Positions 43,078 to 52,184 of a stretch of 64,000 nt of DNA are shown one piece after another (position 1 is the stretch's first letter; each line of letters opens with the position of its first letter). Below the pieces are notes generated by a model. It had not been told where the DNA came from and searched no databases. It was given only the letters and a program-made list of their open reading frames with translations. This DNA comes from Candidatus Thiothrix anitrata. GTDB taxonomy: Bacteria > Pseudomonadota > Gammaproteobacteria > Thiotrichales > Thiotrichaceae. The position numbers and the translations under genes were made by a program. The stretch lies in contig NZ_CP072800.1 in the NCBI RefSeq assembly GCF_017901155.1, forward strand, positions 709,283-773,282. The letters are read 5' to 3'.

Positions 43078-43410
43078 TTAGGCAGCGTTCGGTGCTACGA
43101 TCTTCTGGCCTGCCTGATACCAAGAAATAATGCCACCACGTAAATTAATGGCTTCAATGCCCGTATTTTGGGTTAAAAACATGCAAGCTTGCGCCGAACG
43201 CGCCCCACTACGGCAATAAAATACGATGGTTTCGTCTTTTGGTAACTCATTCATGCGCATTGGCAACGTGTGCAAAGGCATGAATTCCGACCCTTCAATA
43301 ATGCCCTGAGCAACTTCCGAAGCAGAACGCACATCAATCAGGCGCACTTTTTCGCCAGAATCCAGTAATTGCTTTAAACCCGTTGCGTCAACTTCGCGAA
43401 TTCCAAACAT
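43078..43410 (-). CDS. Single-domain cytosolic rhodanese
   Basis: This 110-residue protein is one rhodanese domain with active-site loop CRSGARS (catalytic Cys about residue 65) and LIDVRS at the start of the fold. It has no signal, so it is cytosolic, unlike the exported rhodanese at 1866. With the DsrE-like gene 95 bases downstream it probably forms a sulfur-relay pair. GlpE-like thiosulfate sulfurtransferase activity is possible. Confidence 0.85.
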   Translation of the reverse strand: MFGIREVDATGLKQLLDSGEKVRLIDVRSASEVAQGIIEGSEFMPLHTLPMRMNELPKDETIVFYCRSGARSAQACMFLTQNTGIEAINLRGGIISWYQAGQKIVAPNAA

Positions 43411-43506
43411 GACAGTTACAGTCCTATGACAAATATCAAAATATTCTTATATTCTAATGTAATTACGTGAACTGTCAAGCTTCGTTGTTTGAGCTATAGT
43501 TAGCAT

Positions 43507-44934
43507 ATGAAAAAACATGCTCTAACCCTGATCATTGCCGCCGGTCTATGGGCTGGCGCAGTACCTGTCGCAGCGGAACTTTCCTTAGAAAGGCCGCAAA
43601 TTGTGTTGCCTGATTTTGGTGACCCTGCCAGTAGCGTCTTAAGCAGCACTAGTGAAGCTCAACTTGGCTTGAAACTGTTACGTGAAGTGCGTGGCGGTGA
43701 ACCCACGATTGAAGACCCGGAGTTAAGCACATGGTTGCAAAATCTGGGTAAGCGTCTGGTAGCACGCGCACCCAATGGCGGTCAATATTATTTCCTGATT
43801 GCAAAAAACTCGGAAATGAACGCCTATGCTATGCCGGGAGGAGTGATTGTGATCCATTCCGGGCTAATTCTGAATACCAGCTCGGAAAGTGAATTGGCAG
43901 CGGTAGTAGCACATGAGATTGCTCACGTTTCCCAGCGGCATATTGCCCGGATGCTCGCAGATCAGCGCGGCAGCCCGTTACTGACAGGCTTAGGGGTATT
44001 AGCCGGAGCGGCAGCCGCGACCAAAAATCCTGAGGCGGGCGAGGCAATTCTTACCGGCACAATTGCAGCGCAAGCGCATCGTCAGCTAGCTTTCAGCCGT
44101 CAGGCAGAAGCAGAAGCAGACCGAGTGGGTTTGCAAATTCTTGCGGGTGCGGGGTTTGATCCGGGAGCCATGCCGAGTTTTTTGGAAAAACTGGATAGGC
44201 GCAGCAATGACAAACTTTACGGCAATATTACCAAATACGTGCGCACCCATCCGCTGAGCCTTGACCGGGTGAGCGATACCCGTAGCCGCGCTGCACAAAT
44301 GGGTGGGGCGAAACAACCGGAGGATGTCAGCTATTTGTACGCACGTGAGAAGTTACGCGCATTAATCGCGCCTAGCTCACCAGCGCAGGCGCAAGGTAAT
44401 ACTCCTGTGGCGCAATATGCTCAAGCACTACGGCAATTGCGGGCGGGTAACAGCGCAGCAGCGTTGCAAGCGTTACGAGGTAGCACGAAGACATTACCCG
44501 CCACCTTAGCAATGGCGCAGGCACACAATAACGCCCGGCAATACGAAGAAGCCGAAGCCCTGTTATTACCCTTATCGCGCAGCCATCCTACCCACGAAGG
44601 TGTTTTAACACCCTTGGCAGAGGCAATGCTAGCTTCCGGCAAAGCGGCACAAGCTTGGGCGTTGCTGAGTCGGCATCGCCTACATGAATTGAGCAGCCTA
44701 GAATTTTTGGAAACACGTCAGCGTGTCGCAGAAGCAGCGGGACAAGGTGCTGAGGCGTATGCTTCCGCAGCGGAACGCAGCTTACGCATGGGTGAATACA
44801 AGCACGCACGTGCCTCTTTTGAGCAAGCATCACGCTTGCCGGGTACTTCGGCACATACCGCTGCTCGGTTGCAGGCGATGGCTGGAGAGATTTCCCGGAT
44901 GGAACGTCAGGCTAAAGCGTTGGATAAGTTCTGA
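43507..44934 (+). CDS. bepA: M48-family periplasmic metalloprotease with TPR repeats (BepA-like)
   Basis: This 475-residue protein has a signal peptide ending at PVAAE (about residue 24) and an M48 protease domain with the zinc motif HEIAH (about 138-142) and a third ligand Glu in AEAEADRVGL. A C-terminal TPR region runs from about residue 295 to the end. BepA degrades or matures outer-membrane assembly substrates such as LptD. Length and domain order match BepA. It is divergent from the rhodanese gene and starts 96 bases from it. Confidence 0.9.
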   Translation: MKKHALTLIIAAGLWAGAVPVAAELSLERPQIVLPDFGDPASSVLSSTSEAQLGLKLLREVRGGEPTIEDPELSTWLQNLGKRLVARAPNGGQYYFLIAKNSEMNAYAMPGGVIVIHSGLILNTSSESELAAVVAHEIAHVSQRHIARMLADQRGSPLLTGLGVLAGAAAATKNPEAGEAILTGTIAAQAHRQLAFSRQAEAEADRVGLQILAGAGFDPGAMPSFLEKLDRRSNDKLYGNITKYVRTHPLSLDRVSDTRSRAAQMGGAKQPEDVSYLYAREKLRALIAPSSPAQAQGNTPVAQYAQALRQLRAGNSAAALQALRGSTKTLPATLAMAQAHNNARQYEEAEALLLPLSRSHPTHEGVLTPLAEAMLASGKAAQAWALLSRHRLHELSSLEFLETRQRVAEAAGQGAEAYASAAERSLRMGEYKHARASFEQASRLPGTSAHTAARLQAMAGEISRMERQAKALDKF

Positions 44935-44983
44935 AGTGGGCGTAAAATTCAAGATTCATTCACTACGAAGATGCTGATGGCTC

Positions 44984-45544
44984 ATGCGTAATTTGATGTT
45001 GTTGCTCCTATTTCTGTCAGGCATAAGTCTGTCTGTTGCCCAAGCGGAAGTTTATCGTTGGGTTGATGCCAGCGGGCGCGTGGTTTATGGCGACGATCCC
45101 CCTAAGAAAAGCGGCGCGAAAGCGGTACAGTTACCTACATTGACGATTGCCGATGGTTATGCACCCAAAGAAGCAGCATCACAACCAGCGGCTGTTGCCG
45201 AGCCTGCACCGGCTGAGGTTGTCGCCGATACTGATGAGGCAATGGTTTACAGTGAATTTAAGATCACCGCACCGAGCACAGATGAAACGGTGCGTACCAA
45301 TACCGGAAGTTTGACAGCCACCGTGACTTTAACCCCCAACCTGAAAGCTGGGGATGGTATTGTGTGGTATTTAGATGCCAAACAAGTGGCAAGTGGTGTG
45401 ACACCCACCATTACACTGGAAGATGTGCCGATGGGTACACACCGCATTTTCGCGGTTTTGAACGACGCAGCCGGTAATATTATTCAAAACACCGAGACCA
45501 TAACGTTCAACTTAGTACGTCAAGCGTCAGCACCCAAAACCTGA
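44984..45544 (+). CDS. Exported DUF4124 protein
   Basis: This 186-residue protein has a signal peptide (cleavage near AQAEVYRW, about residue 22) and the DUF4124 motif VYRWVDASGRVVYGDDPP directly after it. An Ala/Pro-rich linker follows and then a beta-rich C-terminal domain (about residues 100-180) of immunoglobulin-like character (TVTLTPNLKAGDGIVWYLD). DUF4124 proteins are periplasmic and of unknown role. It is 49 bases after the bepA-like gene. Confidence 0.75.
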   Translation: MRNLMLLLLFLSGISLSVAQAEVYRWVDASGRVVYGDDPPKKSGAKAVQLPTLTIADGYAPKEAASQPAAVAEPAPAEVVADTDEAMVYSEFKITAPSTDETVRTNTGSLTATVTLTPNLKAGDGIVWYLDAKQVASGVTPTITLEDVPMGTHRIFAVLNDAAGNIIQNTETITFNLVRQASAPKT

Positions 45545-45547
45545 AAC

Positions 45548-46741
45548 TCATCCCTGCGTTTTTACTAAACCTGCTGCGGCTGCGGCACGTTCGCGGGCAG
45601 TTTGGGTGTCATTAGCCCTCGCCAACGCTACTCCCATGCGACGACGCTCGAACGCTTCAGGTTTACCGAATAAACGGATGTCAGTGTCTGGTACGTGCAA
45701 AGCTTCCGCTACGCCGTCAAACGCAATACCGCAGGCATCCATTCCGCCGTAAATCACCGCACTTGCGCCCGTGGAATGCATCGCGGTACTCACCGGCAAG
45801 CCGAGAATAGCGCGGGCGTGTAACTCAAATTCGTTTTGGAACTGGGTTGCCATTGTCACCATGCCGGTGTCGTGCGGGCGTGGGCTGACTTCTGAAAACC
45901 ACACTTCGTCATCTTTGACGAATAATTCCACCCCAAACAAACCGCGTCCGCCAAGGTTAGCCGTCACTTTGGCGGCAATGTCTTGGGCTTTGGCGAGTGC
46001 GCTGTCGCTCATCGGTTGCGCCTGCCAACTTTCGACGTAATCGCCTTTGACTTGGCGATGTCCGATGGGGGCGCAAAAGTGGGTTTCGATTTCGCCATTT
46101 GCGCCACGTGCCCGCACCGTCAACAAGGTGATTTCGTAATCGAAATGGATGCATTCTTCCACAATCACGCGCCCGTGGTTAACACGCCCTGCGTCGATGG
46201 CATATTGCCAAGCGGGTGCGACATCAGCCGCACTTTTCAGCATCGACTGTCCCTTGCCGGAAGATGACATCACCGGCTTGACGAAACAGGGGTATCCCAC
46301 GTCATCGGCAGCGGCCTGCATTTCTGCCAAACTGGAAGCGAAGTGATAGCGCGAGGTGGGTAAGCTTAGCTCTTCGGCGGCGAGGCGGCGGATACCTTCG
46401 CGGTTCATGGTCAATTGAGTGGCACGGGCAGTGGGAATAACTTCCGCCAATCCGTCGGCTTCGATACGACCGAGTTCATCGGTAGCGATGGCTTCGATTT
46501 CCGGCACGATTAAATGCGGTTTTTCCTGCTCCACCAAGGCGCGTAATGCTTGCGGGTCTGCCATATTGATGGTGTGGGCGCGGTGTGCAACCTGATGCCC
46601 CGGCGCGTTTTCGTAACGGTCAACCGCGATGACTTCCACCCCCAAGCGTTGCAGGGCAATGATAACTTCCTTGCCGAGTTCGCCGCTGCCAAGCAGCATC
46701 ACACGGGTGGCTGAGGGGGAAAGCGGGGTTCCGATGCGCAT
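45548..46741 (-). CDS. purT: Formate-dependent phosphoribosylglycinamide formyltransferase
   Basis: This 397-residue ATP-grasp enzyme formylates GAR with formate and ATP in purine synthesis. Signatures are [21 protein letters not shown] (N-terminal nucleotide fold), [12 protein letters not shown] (ATP-grasp, about 153-164), [26 protein letters not shown] (about 265-290) and RRMGVALA near the end. The length matches E. coli PurT (392). It is convergent with the DUF4124 gene with only three bases between. Confidence 0.95.
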   Translation of the reverse strand: MRIGTPLSPSATRVMLLGSGELGKEVIIALQRLGVEVIAVDRYENAPGHQVAHRAHTINMADPQALRALVEQEKPHLIVPEIEAIATDELGRIEADGLAEVIPTARATQLTMNREGIRRLAAEELSLPTSRYHFASSLAEMQAAADDVGYPCFVKPVMSSSGKGQSMLKSAADVAPAWQYAIDAGRVNHGRVIVEECIHFDYEITLLTVRARGANGEIETHFCAPIGHRQVKGDYVESWQAQPMSDSALAKAQDIAAKVTANLGGRGLFGVELFVKDDEVWFSEVSPRPHDTGMVTMATQFQNEFELHARAILGLPVSTAMHSTGASAVIYGGMDACGIAFDGVAEALHVPDTDIRLFGKPEAFERRRMGVALARANDTQTARERAAAAAGLVKTQG

Positions 46742-46827
46742 TTGAGTCCTCCGGTCGGGTCATTGGGGGGAAAAGGGAGGAGAATAGCATACAAAAAAGC
46801 GGTTTTGATCTAGCCATCACGCTCCGA

Positions 46828-46915
46828 ACTTTCCCCCATCCCCAGCCCTTCCCAGACGCTTAGTCGCGTCGCTTCGCCCCCCGCAAGGGGTGAAGGGAGC
46901 AAGAGAGGACGTTTA
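46828..46915. repeat. Dispersed-type palindromic repeat between purT and an antitoxin-like gene
   Basis: The words CCCCCATCCCCAGCCCTTCCC, GTCGCGTCGCTTCG and a hairpin CTTCGCCCC/GGGGTGAAG (46872-46895) resemble the intergenic palindromic repeats also seen inside hsdM at 29690 and, more weakly, at 21871-21908. No coding content is seen. The upstream gene is divergent, so this is not a simple terminator. Confidence 0.45.
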
Positions 46916-46922
46916 ATACCTC

Positions 46923-47297
46923 TTACAAGCAAACCCGAAATTCCAGCGTCTCGTTACCAAACCCCGACTCAACCATTTTGCGCATCCCGTGACCGGGGTT
47001 GGTTTCCTTAAAAATTTTGACCAAATTATACTTGGCTAAAATATTCAGGTCGTTGTTGAGGCTGACTGGAGTACGGTTCATTGCGGTCAGTAATTCGGCG
47101 AACGCTACCCGTTTTTCCTGCCGCAGGTATTTGACTAACGCTGTCCTTTCTGGCTTAAGGAGTTGCATCAGATCGTGGGTGTCCATCCAAACGGTATGTT
47201 TAGGTGTGATGGTTTCGCCACGGTCAATTTGACGCGCCGTTTCCTTGGCAGATGTAAAAAAGTCACTCAGTGTGCCGGATTTGATTTCAATGCTCAT
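46923..47297 (-). CDS. Putative winged-helix DNA-binding antitoxin
   Basis: This 124-residue protein has a C-terminal winged-helix-like region (FAELLTAMNRTPVSLNNDLNILAKYNLVKIFK, about residues 68-100), of the MarR-like type seen in HVO_A0114-type regulators. Its start overlaps the end of the next upstream gene by four bases. The pair resembles toxin-antitoxin modules with a DUF6516-like partner. The assignment is from memory of the pairing and the visible helix pattern. Confidence 0.6.
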   Translation of the reverse strand: MSIEIKSGTLSDFFTSAKETARQIDRGETITPKHTVWMDTHDLMQLLKPERTALVKYLRQEKRVAFAELLTAMNRTPVSLNNDLNILAKYNLVKIFKETNPGHGMRKMVESGFGNETLEFRVCL

Positions 47298-47614
47298 GTC
47301 AGGTACTCCGCGATGTCGCGTTCAAACCGCTCGACGATTTCTTCGTAGGTGGTGAAGTCTTCTACCGGAAAAATATCGCCAAAATGGTGTCTGTGGTGGT
47401 AATCATGGGCGTTGTCGTAGCCGATAACCCTGCCATTGTCGCCCATAAACAGTGCATGGTTGATGTAGGCAATGTTGTATTTCACGATGTTGCCAGCCGT
47501 ATCTGCCCATGCTTCGATTTTGACAGATCCACCACCTTTCCGTTTAGGGATGGCATAGCGTTCATCAATGATTCTGGTGAAACTGGCGGCGGCTTGGCTT
47601 TTCTTTTTTGGCAT
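47294..47614 (-). CDS. DUF6516-like protein, probable toxin of the pair
   Basis: This 106-residue protein has a beta-strand-rich centre (SVKIEAWADTAGNIVKYNIAYIN) and a His-rich motif AHDYHHRHHFGDIFPVE (about residues 68-84). Conserved Tyr/His/Asp could be catalytic. The family has been grouped with toxin-antitoxin loci, but its activity is not known to me. It is the first gene of a two-gene operon with the winged-helix gene. Confidence 0.55.
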   Translation of the reverse strand: MPKKKSQAAASFTRIIDERYAIPKRKGGGSVKIEAWADTAGNIVKYNIAYINHALFMGDNGRVIGYDNAHDYHHRHHFGDIFPVEDFTTYEEIVERFERDIAEYLT

Positions 47615-47714
47615 GGTTCAAGTATTGCAGATAGTTAATTCATTGTAAACCTGCTAACGAAACCCTCACCCAAAGATGGCGGAATTCGCAGGCTCATCTC
47701 ACCCAGTTCTCCAA

Positions 47715-48529
47715 TTAACAGAAAGTGCCCACTGGACATTCTGGTGGTGTTGGTGTCGTACTAACCGGAACATTCGCCCCCAAATCCTGCACCGCCTCAA
47801 ACAGCGGATTCACCGGATCATCTTCGCGGTGACGTTGCTTGAGCGATTTGTTGCCGCCAAAGTAGTAGGTAATCCCACCCAGCACATGGTCGTAGTTGTT
47901 GTCGCCCTTGGCTGCATCGGCAAACAGTGACAAGCCTTTGACCTTGGTTTGGTATTCCACCCCGATGTGCTGCTTGTCGAAGTTATCCGCCTTGCTGCCA
48001 CCAAGATCAATCGCGAGGTTGTCGTTCGGATACCACCTCAGGTCAAGTCGCCCGTAATCCGCTTTCGGCACATCGCCACGCTGCTTTGCCACTACGCCCG
48101 CCACCGTGACATTGGGCAGGTAATATTCACCTTCCAACCCCGTGCGGTTCATTTTGTTGCCGTTGGATTTGACCTGTGAACCTGTCAGCCCCACCAGCCC
48201 CTTATCGGAATCACGCCAAAAAGCGTGCAAACCGTAACCGCTGGCACTGCTTGAATTGACCTTGCCACTCAGCGCATCCACCTGAACCCCGAAACGGTTA
48301 CTGACAGGCGCAGTCAAGTACCCATCAATGCATTGGCATTATTGCCATCCACATTGCCGGAAACGCCTTGCAGTTTGCCATTGATGGCAGATACCGCTTC
48401 ACTTGCCATCGCAGGAGTAGGGCAAACGCTGGAAATCAGAAGCGCAATCAAGGGTTTAGTGTTTATAGAAAAACCTCGTGGTGAATAGGATATTGGCTTG
48501 ATAGTAGGCGGCGGATGGGGATTGGTCAA
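47715..48529 (-). pseudogene. Outer-membrane beta-barrel protein (YfaZ-like), broken by a frameshift
   Basis: The upstream frame (48529-48314) encodes a signal-like segment ending AMASEAVSAINGKLQG and stops after NALMGT. The overlapping downstream frame (from 48317) continues with TAPVSNRFGVQVDALSG, alternating beta strands and the barrel-like ending ITYYFGGNKSL. The two frames join by a -1 shift near 48317-48320, beside GGG, so one base is missing from the gene or from the assembly. No good start codon or ribosome site is visible upstream (only TTG). The protein would be an outer-membrane barrel with a C-terminal Cys-containing tail (PECPVGTFC). Confidence 0.65.
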
Positions 48530-48558
48530 CTAACAGTATATAGGTGTTGAACTTAAGT

Positions 48559-49071
48559 TTACTGAACGCCAGACGCTTCCAAATCACGGATACGGATGTA
48601 CATCGCTTGTTGCGGGTCTGGCTCTAAAGTGCTGAAACCCCACCGCTGATAGAAGGCGCGGGCATTGTCATCCAACGGATGAGTGACTAACGCAAAGCTG
48701 CCGATGGTTTTGGAAACGTGTACCGCGAACGTAAATGTGGCTGCCAACAATACTTTGGAAACGCCTGTGCCTTGGTGCGCAACATCCACCGCTAATTGCC
48801 CCAGTAATACGATAGGCAGAGGGTCGGGCATATTGCGCTGCTGACTTTTTGGCAAAAATTCGCGGCGGATTTCTCCCGCTGCCAATGTCACATAGCCTCT
48901 GATTTGTTGTGGTTGTGTTGGATCAGGCAATACATACGTCCGAGATACACCAGTCATCTGGTTACGCCACGCATTACGTTGAAACCAGCCGTTCAGTGAT
49001 GCCCTGCCGCAATCAAAACTAGCACGGTCGTCATTTTCTGCCAACGGGCGGACGGTATTCAGGGTTTCCAT
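48559..49071 (-). CDS. tacT: GNAT-family acetyltransferase toxin (TacT-like)
   Basis: This 170-residue protein has the TacT pattern: SFDCGRASLNGWFQRNA near the start, GVSRTYVL, LLGQLAVDVAHQGTGVSKVLL (acetyl-CoA-binding loop, about residues 93-113) and ARAFYQRWGFSTLE. TacT toxins acetylate the amino group of charged tRNAs and block translation. It overlaps the DUF1778 antitoxin gene by 13 bases. Confidence 0.85.
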   Translation of the reverse strand: METLNTVRPLAENDDRASFDCGRASLNGWFQRNAWRNQMTGVSRTYVLPDPTQPQQIRGYVTLAAGEIRREFLPKSQQRNMPDPLPIVLLGQLAVDVAHQGTGVSKVLLAATFTFAVHVSKTIGSFALVTHPLDDNARAFYQRWGFSTLEPDPQQAMYIRIRDLEASGVQ

Positions 49072-49322
49072 GCAGGAGCATAGCGGGCAAGTTCTTTCAC
49101 TGCTGGAATGACCCGTGCAGGCGCATTGATGAGCGCTTCAATTTCTTCCCAGCGGTTCATCGGAATAACAATGAGATTGCGCTCCAGCAATTCAGCTTCG
49201 GCTGCTTCCAACGCTTTACGGCGGATAAAATCGCCCAGTTTGAGGCGGGCATGACCAGCGGCAACCTCCAAGAGGCTGCGCTCGGCATTGCTTAAGCGAA
49301 CGCTCAACACAGAAGACAACAT
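49059..49322 (-). CDS. tacA: DUF1778 antitoxin (TacA-like)
   Basis: The ATG at 49322 is preceded by AGGG at eight bases, better than the ATG six bases earlier. The 87-residue product has an N-terminal ribbon-helix-helix (VLSVRLSNAERSLLEVAAG) and a C-terminal toxin-binding tail. DUF1778 proteins pair with GNAT toxins and autoregulate. The gap of about 180 bases to the divergent reductase gene holds the promoter region for both. Confidence 0.8.
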   Translation of the reverse strand: MLSSVLSVRLSNAERSLLEVAAGHARLKLGDFIRRKALEAAEAELLERNLIVIPMNRWEEIEALINAPARVIPAVKELARYAPAWKP

Positions 49323-49502
49323 GACCATCACCCTGAATGTATTACAATAGACTACAAATATAGTGAGTTCAGGGTTATTTGGGAAGCCTGTAATTGCCTC
49401 AATCAAGCCTAAATTGACAATAATCGGTGAGAAATCTACAGTTTCTGTCAAACTTACACCAATAGCTGTCAGTACAGCATCCCCTCTTTCAAAGGAAAAC
49501 AG

Positions 49503-50543
49503 ATGACTTATCAGGTAACAGTACAACCCTCCGGGCATACCTTTCAGGCGCAACCTAACGAAACTCTTTTGGAGGCTGGGTTGCGTCAGGGGGTGGCGTT
49601 ACCTTACGGTTGTCGTGGTGGTATGTGCGGTGCGTGCGCGGCAACGGTGTTGAGCGGTCAGGTGCATTACCCGTCTGGTGAGCCGCAGGGTTTGTCAGCG
49701 GATGATGCGCAGCGCGGCAAAGCGTTTTTGTGCCTAGCGGCGGCATTAAGCGATGTGGAAATTAACGCGCCGCAAGTGGGTGCAACCCCGGATATTGAGG
49801 TGAAAACCTTGCCGGTTCGGGTCGAAACCATGCGCAAACTGGCGGATGATGTGATGGAACTCACCTTGAAATTGCCCGCGTCGGAGCGGTTGCGGTTTTT
49901 GGCAGGGCAATACGTCGATATTTTGCTGAAAGATGGGAAGCGACGCGGTTTTTCGCTGGCGAACGCACCATTTGACGATCAGTTGTTGGCATTGCACATC
50001 CGCCATGTACCCGGTGGGCAATTTACCGGGCAGGTGTTTAGCACAATGCAGCCGAAAGCCTTATTGCGTATTGAAGGGCCGTTGGGCAGTTTTTACATCC
50101 GTGATTCAGCGCGTCCCGTGATTTTAATCGGCGGCGGGACAGGCTTTGCACCGTTAAAGTCCATGCTGGGGCAAATGATGCATCAGGGTTTGCAACGCCC
50201 GGTGTATTTGTATTGGGGGGCGCGTGCCGAAGCGGATTTATACATGGATCAGGCAGTGCAAGCTTGGGTAGATTTGCATCCGCTATTCACCTATGTACCG
50301 GTTTTGTCGGAGGCATTGCCGAGTGATCATTGGCAAGGACGCACTGGCTGGGTGCACGCAGCGGTTGCTAACGATTTTGCCGATTTGGCAGCGTATGATG
50401 TATACCTAAGCGGGCCGCCGCCGATGATTAACGCGGCAAAAACCGCGTTTCTGGCGCAAGGTTTACCCGAAACACAATTGTTTTACGACTCATTTGAGTA
50501 CAGCCCAGATACGTTACAAGCAATCCAAGCGGGGCAGGCATGA
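49503..50543 (+). CDS. NAD(P)H-flavin reductase with plant-type 2Fe-2S ferredoxin domain
   Basis: This 346-residue protein has an N-terminal ferredoxin domain with YGCRGGMCGACAATV and a fourth Cys in KAFLCLA (2Fe-2S ligands, about residues 37-75). The FAD-binding barrel follows (RGFSLANAP about 140) and then the NAD-binding domain (ILIGGGTGFAPLKSM about 208). This is the arrangement of CDP-6-deoxy-delta-3,4-glucoseen reductase and related Fre-like oxygenase reductases. The partner oxygenase is not in the window. It starts the operon with the HIT and HD genes (overlaps of four and one bases). Confidence 0.88.
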   Translation: MTYQVTVQPSGHTFQAQPNETLLEAGLRQGVALPYGCRGGMCGACAATVLSGQVHYPSGEPQGLSADDAQRGKAFLCLAAALSDVEINAPQVGATPDIEVKTLPVRVETMRKLADDVMELTLKLPASERLRFLAGQYVDILLKDGKRRGFSLANAPFDDQLLALHIRHVPGGQFTGQVFSTMQPKALLRIEGPLGSFYIRDSARPVILIGGGTGFAPLKSMLGQMMHQGLQRPVYLYWGARAEADLYMDQAVQAWVDLHPLFTYVPVLSEALPSDHWQGRTGWVHAAVANDFADLAAYDVYLSGPPPMINAAKTAFLAQGLPETQLFYDSFEYSPDTLQAIQAGQA

Positions 50544-50950
50544 AACCGGCATTTAGTTTGCATCCACAATTAGCACAAGATACCCATTTCGTGACGGATT
50601 TGCCGCTGTGCCGGGTATTGTTGATGAATGAAGCGCGTTACCCTTGGTGTATATTGGTGCCACGCCGAGCGCAATGCCGCGAAATTCACGATTTATCCGT
50701 ATCCGAACGCACCCAGTTATGGGCGGAGTCTGATCAAATGAGTCAGGCATTAATGTTTTTATTTCAGCCGGATAAGCTGAATATGGCGGCGTTAGGCAAT
50801 GTGGTTTCGCAATTGCACTTACATCACATCGCACGTTTTCAAGCGGATGCGGCATGGCCTGCACCCGTATGGGGTAAGTTTCCGCCACAAGCTTATCATC
50901 CCGATGCGGCAGCTTCGCGCATCCAGGCTTTACAAGAGGTGTTCGACTGA
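50540..50950 (+). CDS. HIT-family protein
   Basis: This 136-residue protein has the histidine-triad-like segment QLHLHHIARF (about residues 92-101), followed by AAWPAPVWG, typical of one bacterial HIT branch. HIT proteins hydrolyse or transfer nucleoside monophosphates. It is coupled at both ends to its neighbours (ATGA with the reductase, TGATG with the HD gene). Confidence 0.85.
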   Translation: MKPAFSLHPQLAQDTHFVTDLPLCRVLLMNEARYPWCILVPRRAQCREIHDLSVSERTQLWAESDQMSQALMFLFQPDKLNMAALGNVVSQLHLHHIARFQADAAWPAPVWGKFPPQAYHPDAAASRIQALQEVFD

Positions 50951-51495
50951 TGTTACCTACTTGGTCACAAGACAGTTATTTACAGGCTTGGGATTTCGCC
51001 TGCCTCGCCCACCGTGGACAGGTTTATGCCGGACACGCGGCTGGGGTGGAATACGATTATCTTAACCACCCCGCCGCCGTCACGATGGAGGTGATTCACG
51101 CACTGGCGTTCCACCCTGAATACGACGGTAACTTGGCGGTGCAATGTGCGTTATTGCACGACGTGTTGGAAGACACCCAGACTCAATATGCAACATTGCT
51201 GGCCGTGTTTGGGCAGGCGGTTGCCGATGGTGTCAGTGCTTTGACCAAAGATGCCAGCTTGCCCAAGGCCATACAAATGAGCGACAGTTTGCACCGGATT
51301 TGCCAGCAGCCACGTGAAATCTGGTTAGTGAAACTGGCAGACCGCATCAGCAATCTGCAATATGTACCGCCACATTGGGGGGCGGCAAAAGCTGCGGCTT
51401 ATCGGGATGAAGCACAGGTCATTGCTGATACCTTGGGTGCTGCTTGCCCGTCGTTATTGCAACGCTTGCAGGAGCACATTCAGCGTTATGCTTAA
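50950..51495 (+). CDS. HD-domain phosphohydrolase, RelA/SpoT-hydrolase-like
   Basis: This 181-residue protein consists of an HD domain with metal ligands His (LAHRG, about residue 19), HD in ALLHDVLEDT (about 73-76) and a later Asp in LADRISNL (about 136). This is the arrangement of the small stand-alone (p)ppGpp hydrolases of the MESH1 type. No synthetase domain is present. It probably degrades ppGpp or a related nucleotide. It is the last gene of the operon. Confidence 0.75.
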   Translation: MLPTWSQDSYLQAWDFACLAHRGQVYAGHAAGVEYDYLNHPAAVTMEVIHALAFHPEYDGNLAVQCALLHDVLEDTQTQYATLLAVFGQAVADGVSALTKDASLPKAIQMSDSLHRICQQPREIWLVKLADRISNLQYVPPHWGAAKAAAYRDEAQVIADTLGAACPSLLQRLQEHIQRYA

Positions 51496-51503
51496 ACCCA
51501 TAG

Positions 51504-52184
51504 CTACACACGCCAGTCAATAACGCTGCGCCCGTGTTTCTGTAAAAACGCATTGATTTTGGAAAACGGCTTACTGCCAAAAAAGCCGTGACGTGCGGAT
51601 AGCGGCGAAGGGTGCGCTGTTTGAATCAGCAAGTGCCGGTGCGTGTCGATGCGGGCAGCTTTTTTCTGCGCATGACCGCCCCAGAGTACAAAAACCACTG
51701 GTTGAGCTTGGGCGTTCACGCTATCAATAATGCAATCGGTCAAATATTCCCAGCCGCGTTTTTGATGACTGCCAGCATTACCCGCCGCCACTGACAGCAC
51801 GGTATTGAGTAATAGCACACCTTGCTCTGCCCAAGGCTGTAGATAACCACAGTGTTGGTTATCAATCCCGGTGTCAGCCAATAACTCCTTGTAAATATTT
51901 TGCAGGGAGCGCGGTAACGGCTTCACGTCGGGTAACACGGAAAATGCCAACCCGTGCGCATGACCGGGCGTGGGGTAAGGGTCTTGCCCCAAAATGACTA
52001 CCTTTACCGCTGTTGGTGGCGTAGCCTGTAGCGCATTGAAACGATCTGCAACCGGAGGCAGCAAAATTTTGCCCGCCGTCTGCTCGGTCGCCAAAAAAGC
52101 AGACAATGCCTGCATTTGCGGGTGCGCCAGTGCATCCGCTAAAACAACCCGCCAACTGGTCGGGACTTCTAAGGCATTGATCAT
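51504..52184 (-). CDS. ung: Uracil-DNA glycosylase
   Basis: This 226-residue protein is the family-1 enzyme. It has the water-activating motif GQDPYPTPGHAHGLAFS (catalytic Asp about residue 67) and the C-terminal HPSPLSARHGFFGS (catalytic His about 191). It removes uracil from DNA. It overlaps the TauE-type gene by four bases. Confidence 0.95.
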   Translation of the reverse strand: MINALEVPTSWRVVLADALAHPQMQALSAFLATEQTAGKILLPPVADRFNALQATPPTAVKVVILGQDPYPTPGHAHGLAFSVLPDVKPLPRSLQNIYKELLADTGIDNQHCGYLQPWAEQGVLLLNTVLSVAAGNAGSHQKRGWEYLTDCIIDSVNAQAQPVVFVLWGGHAQKKAARIDTHRHLLIQTAHPSPLSARHGFFGSKPFSKINAFLQKHGRSVIDWRV

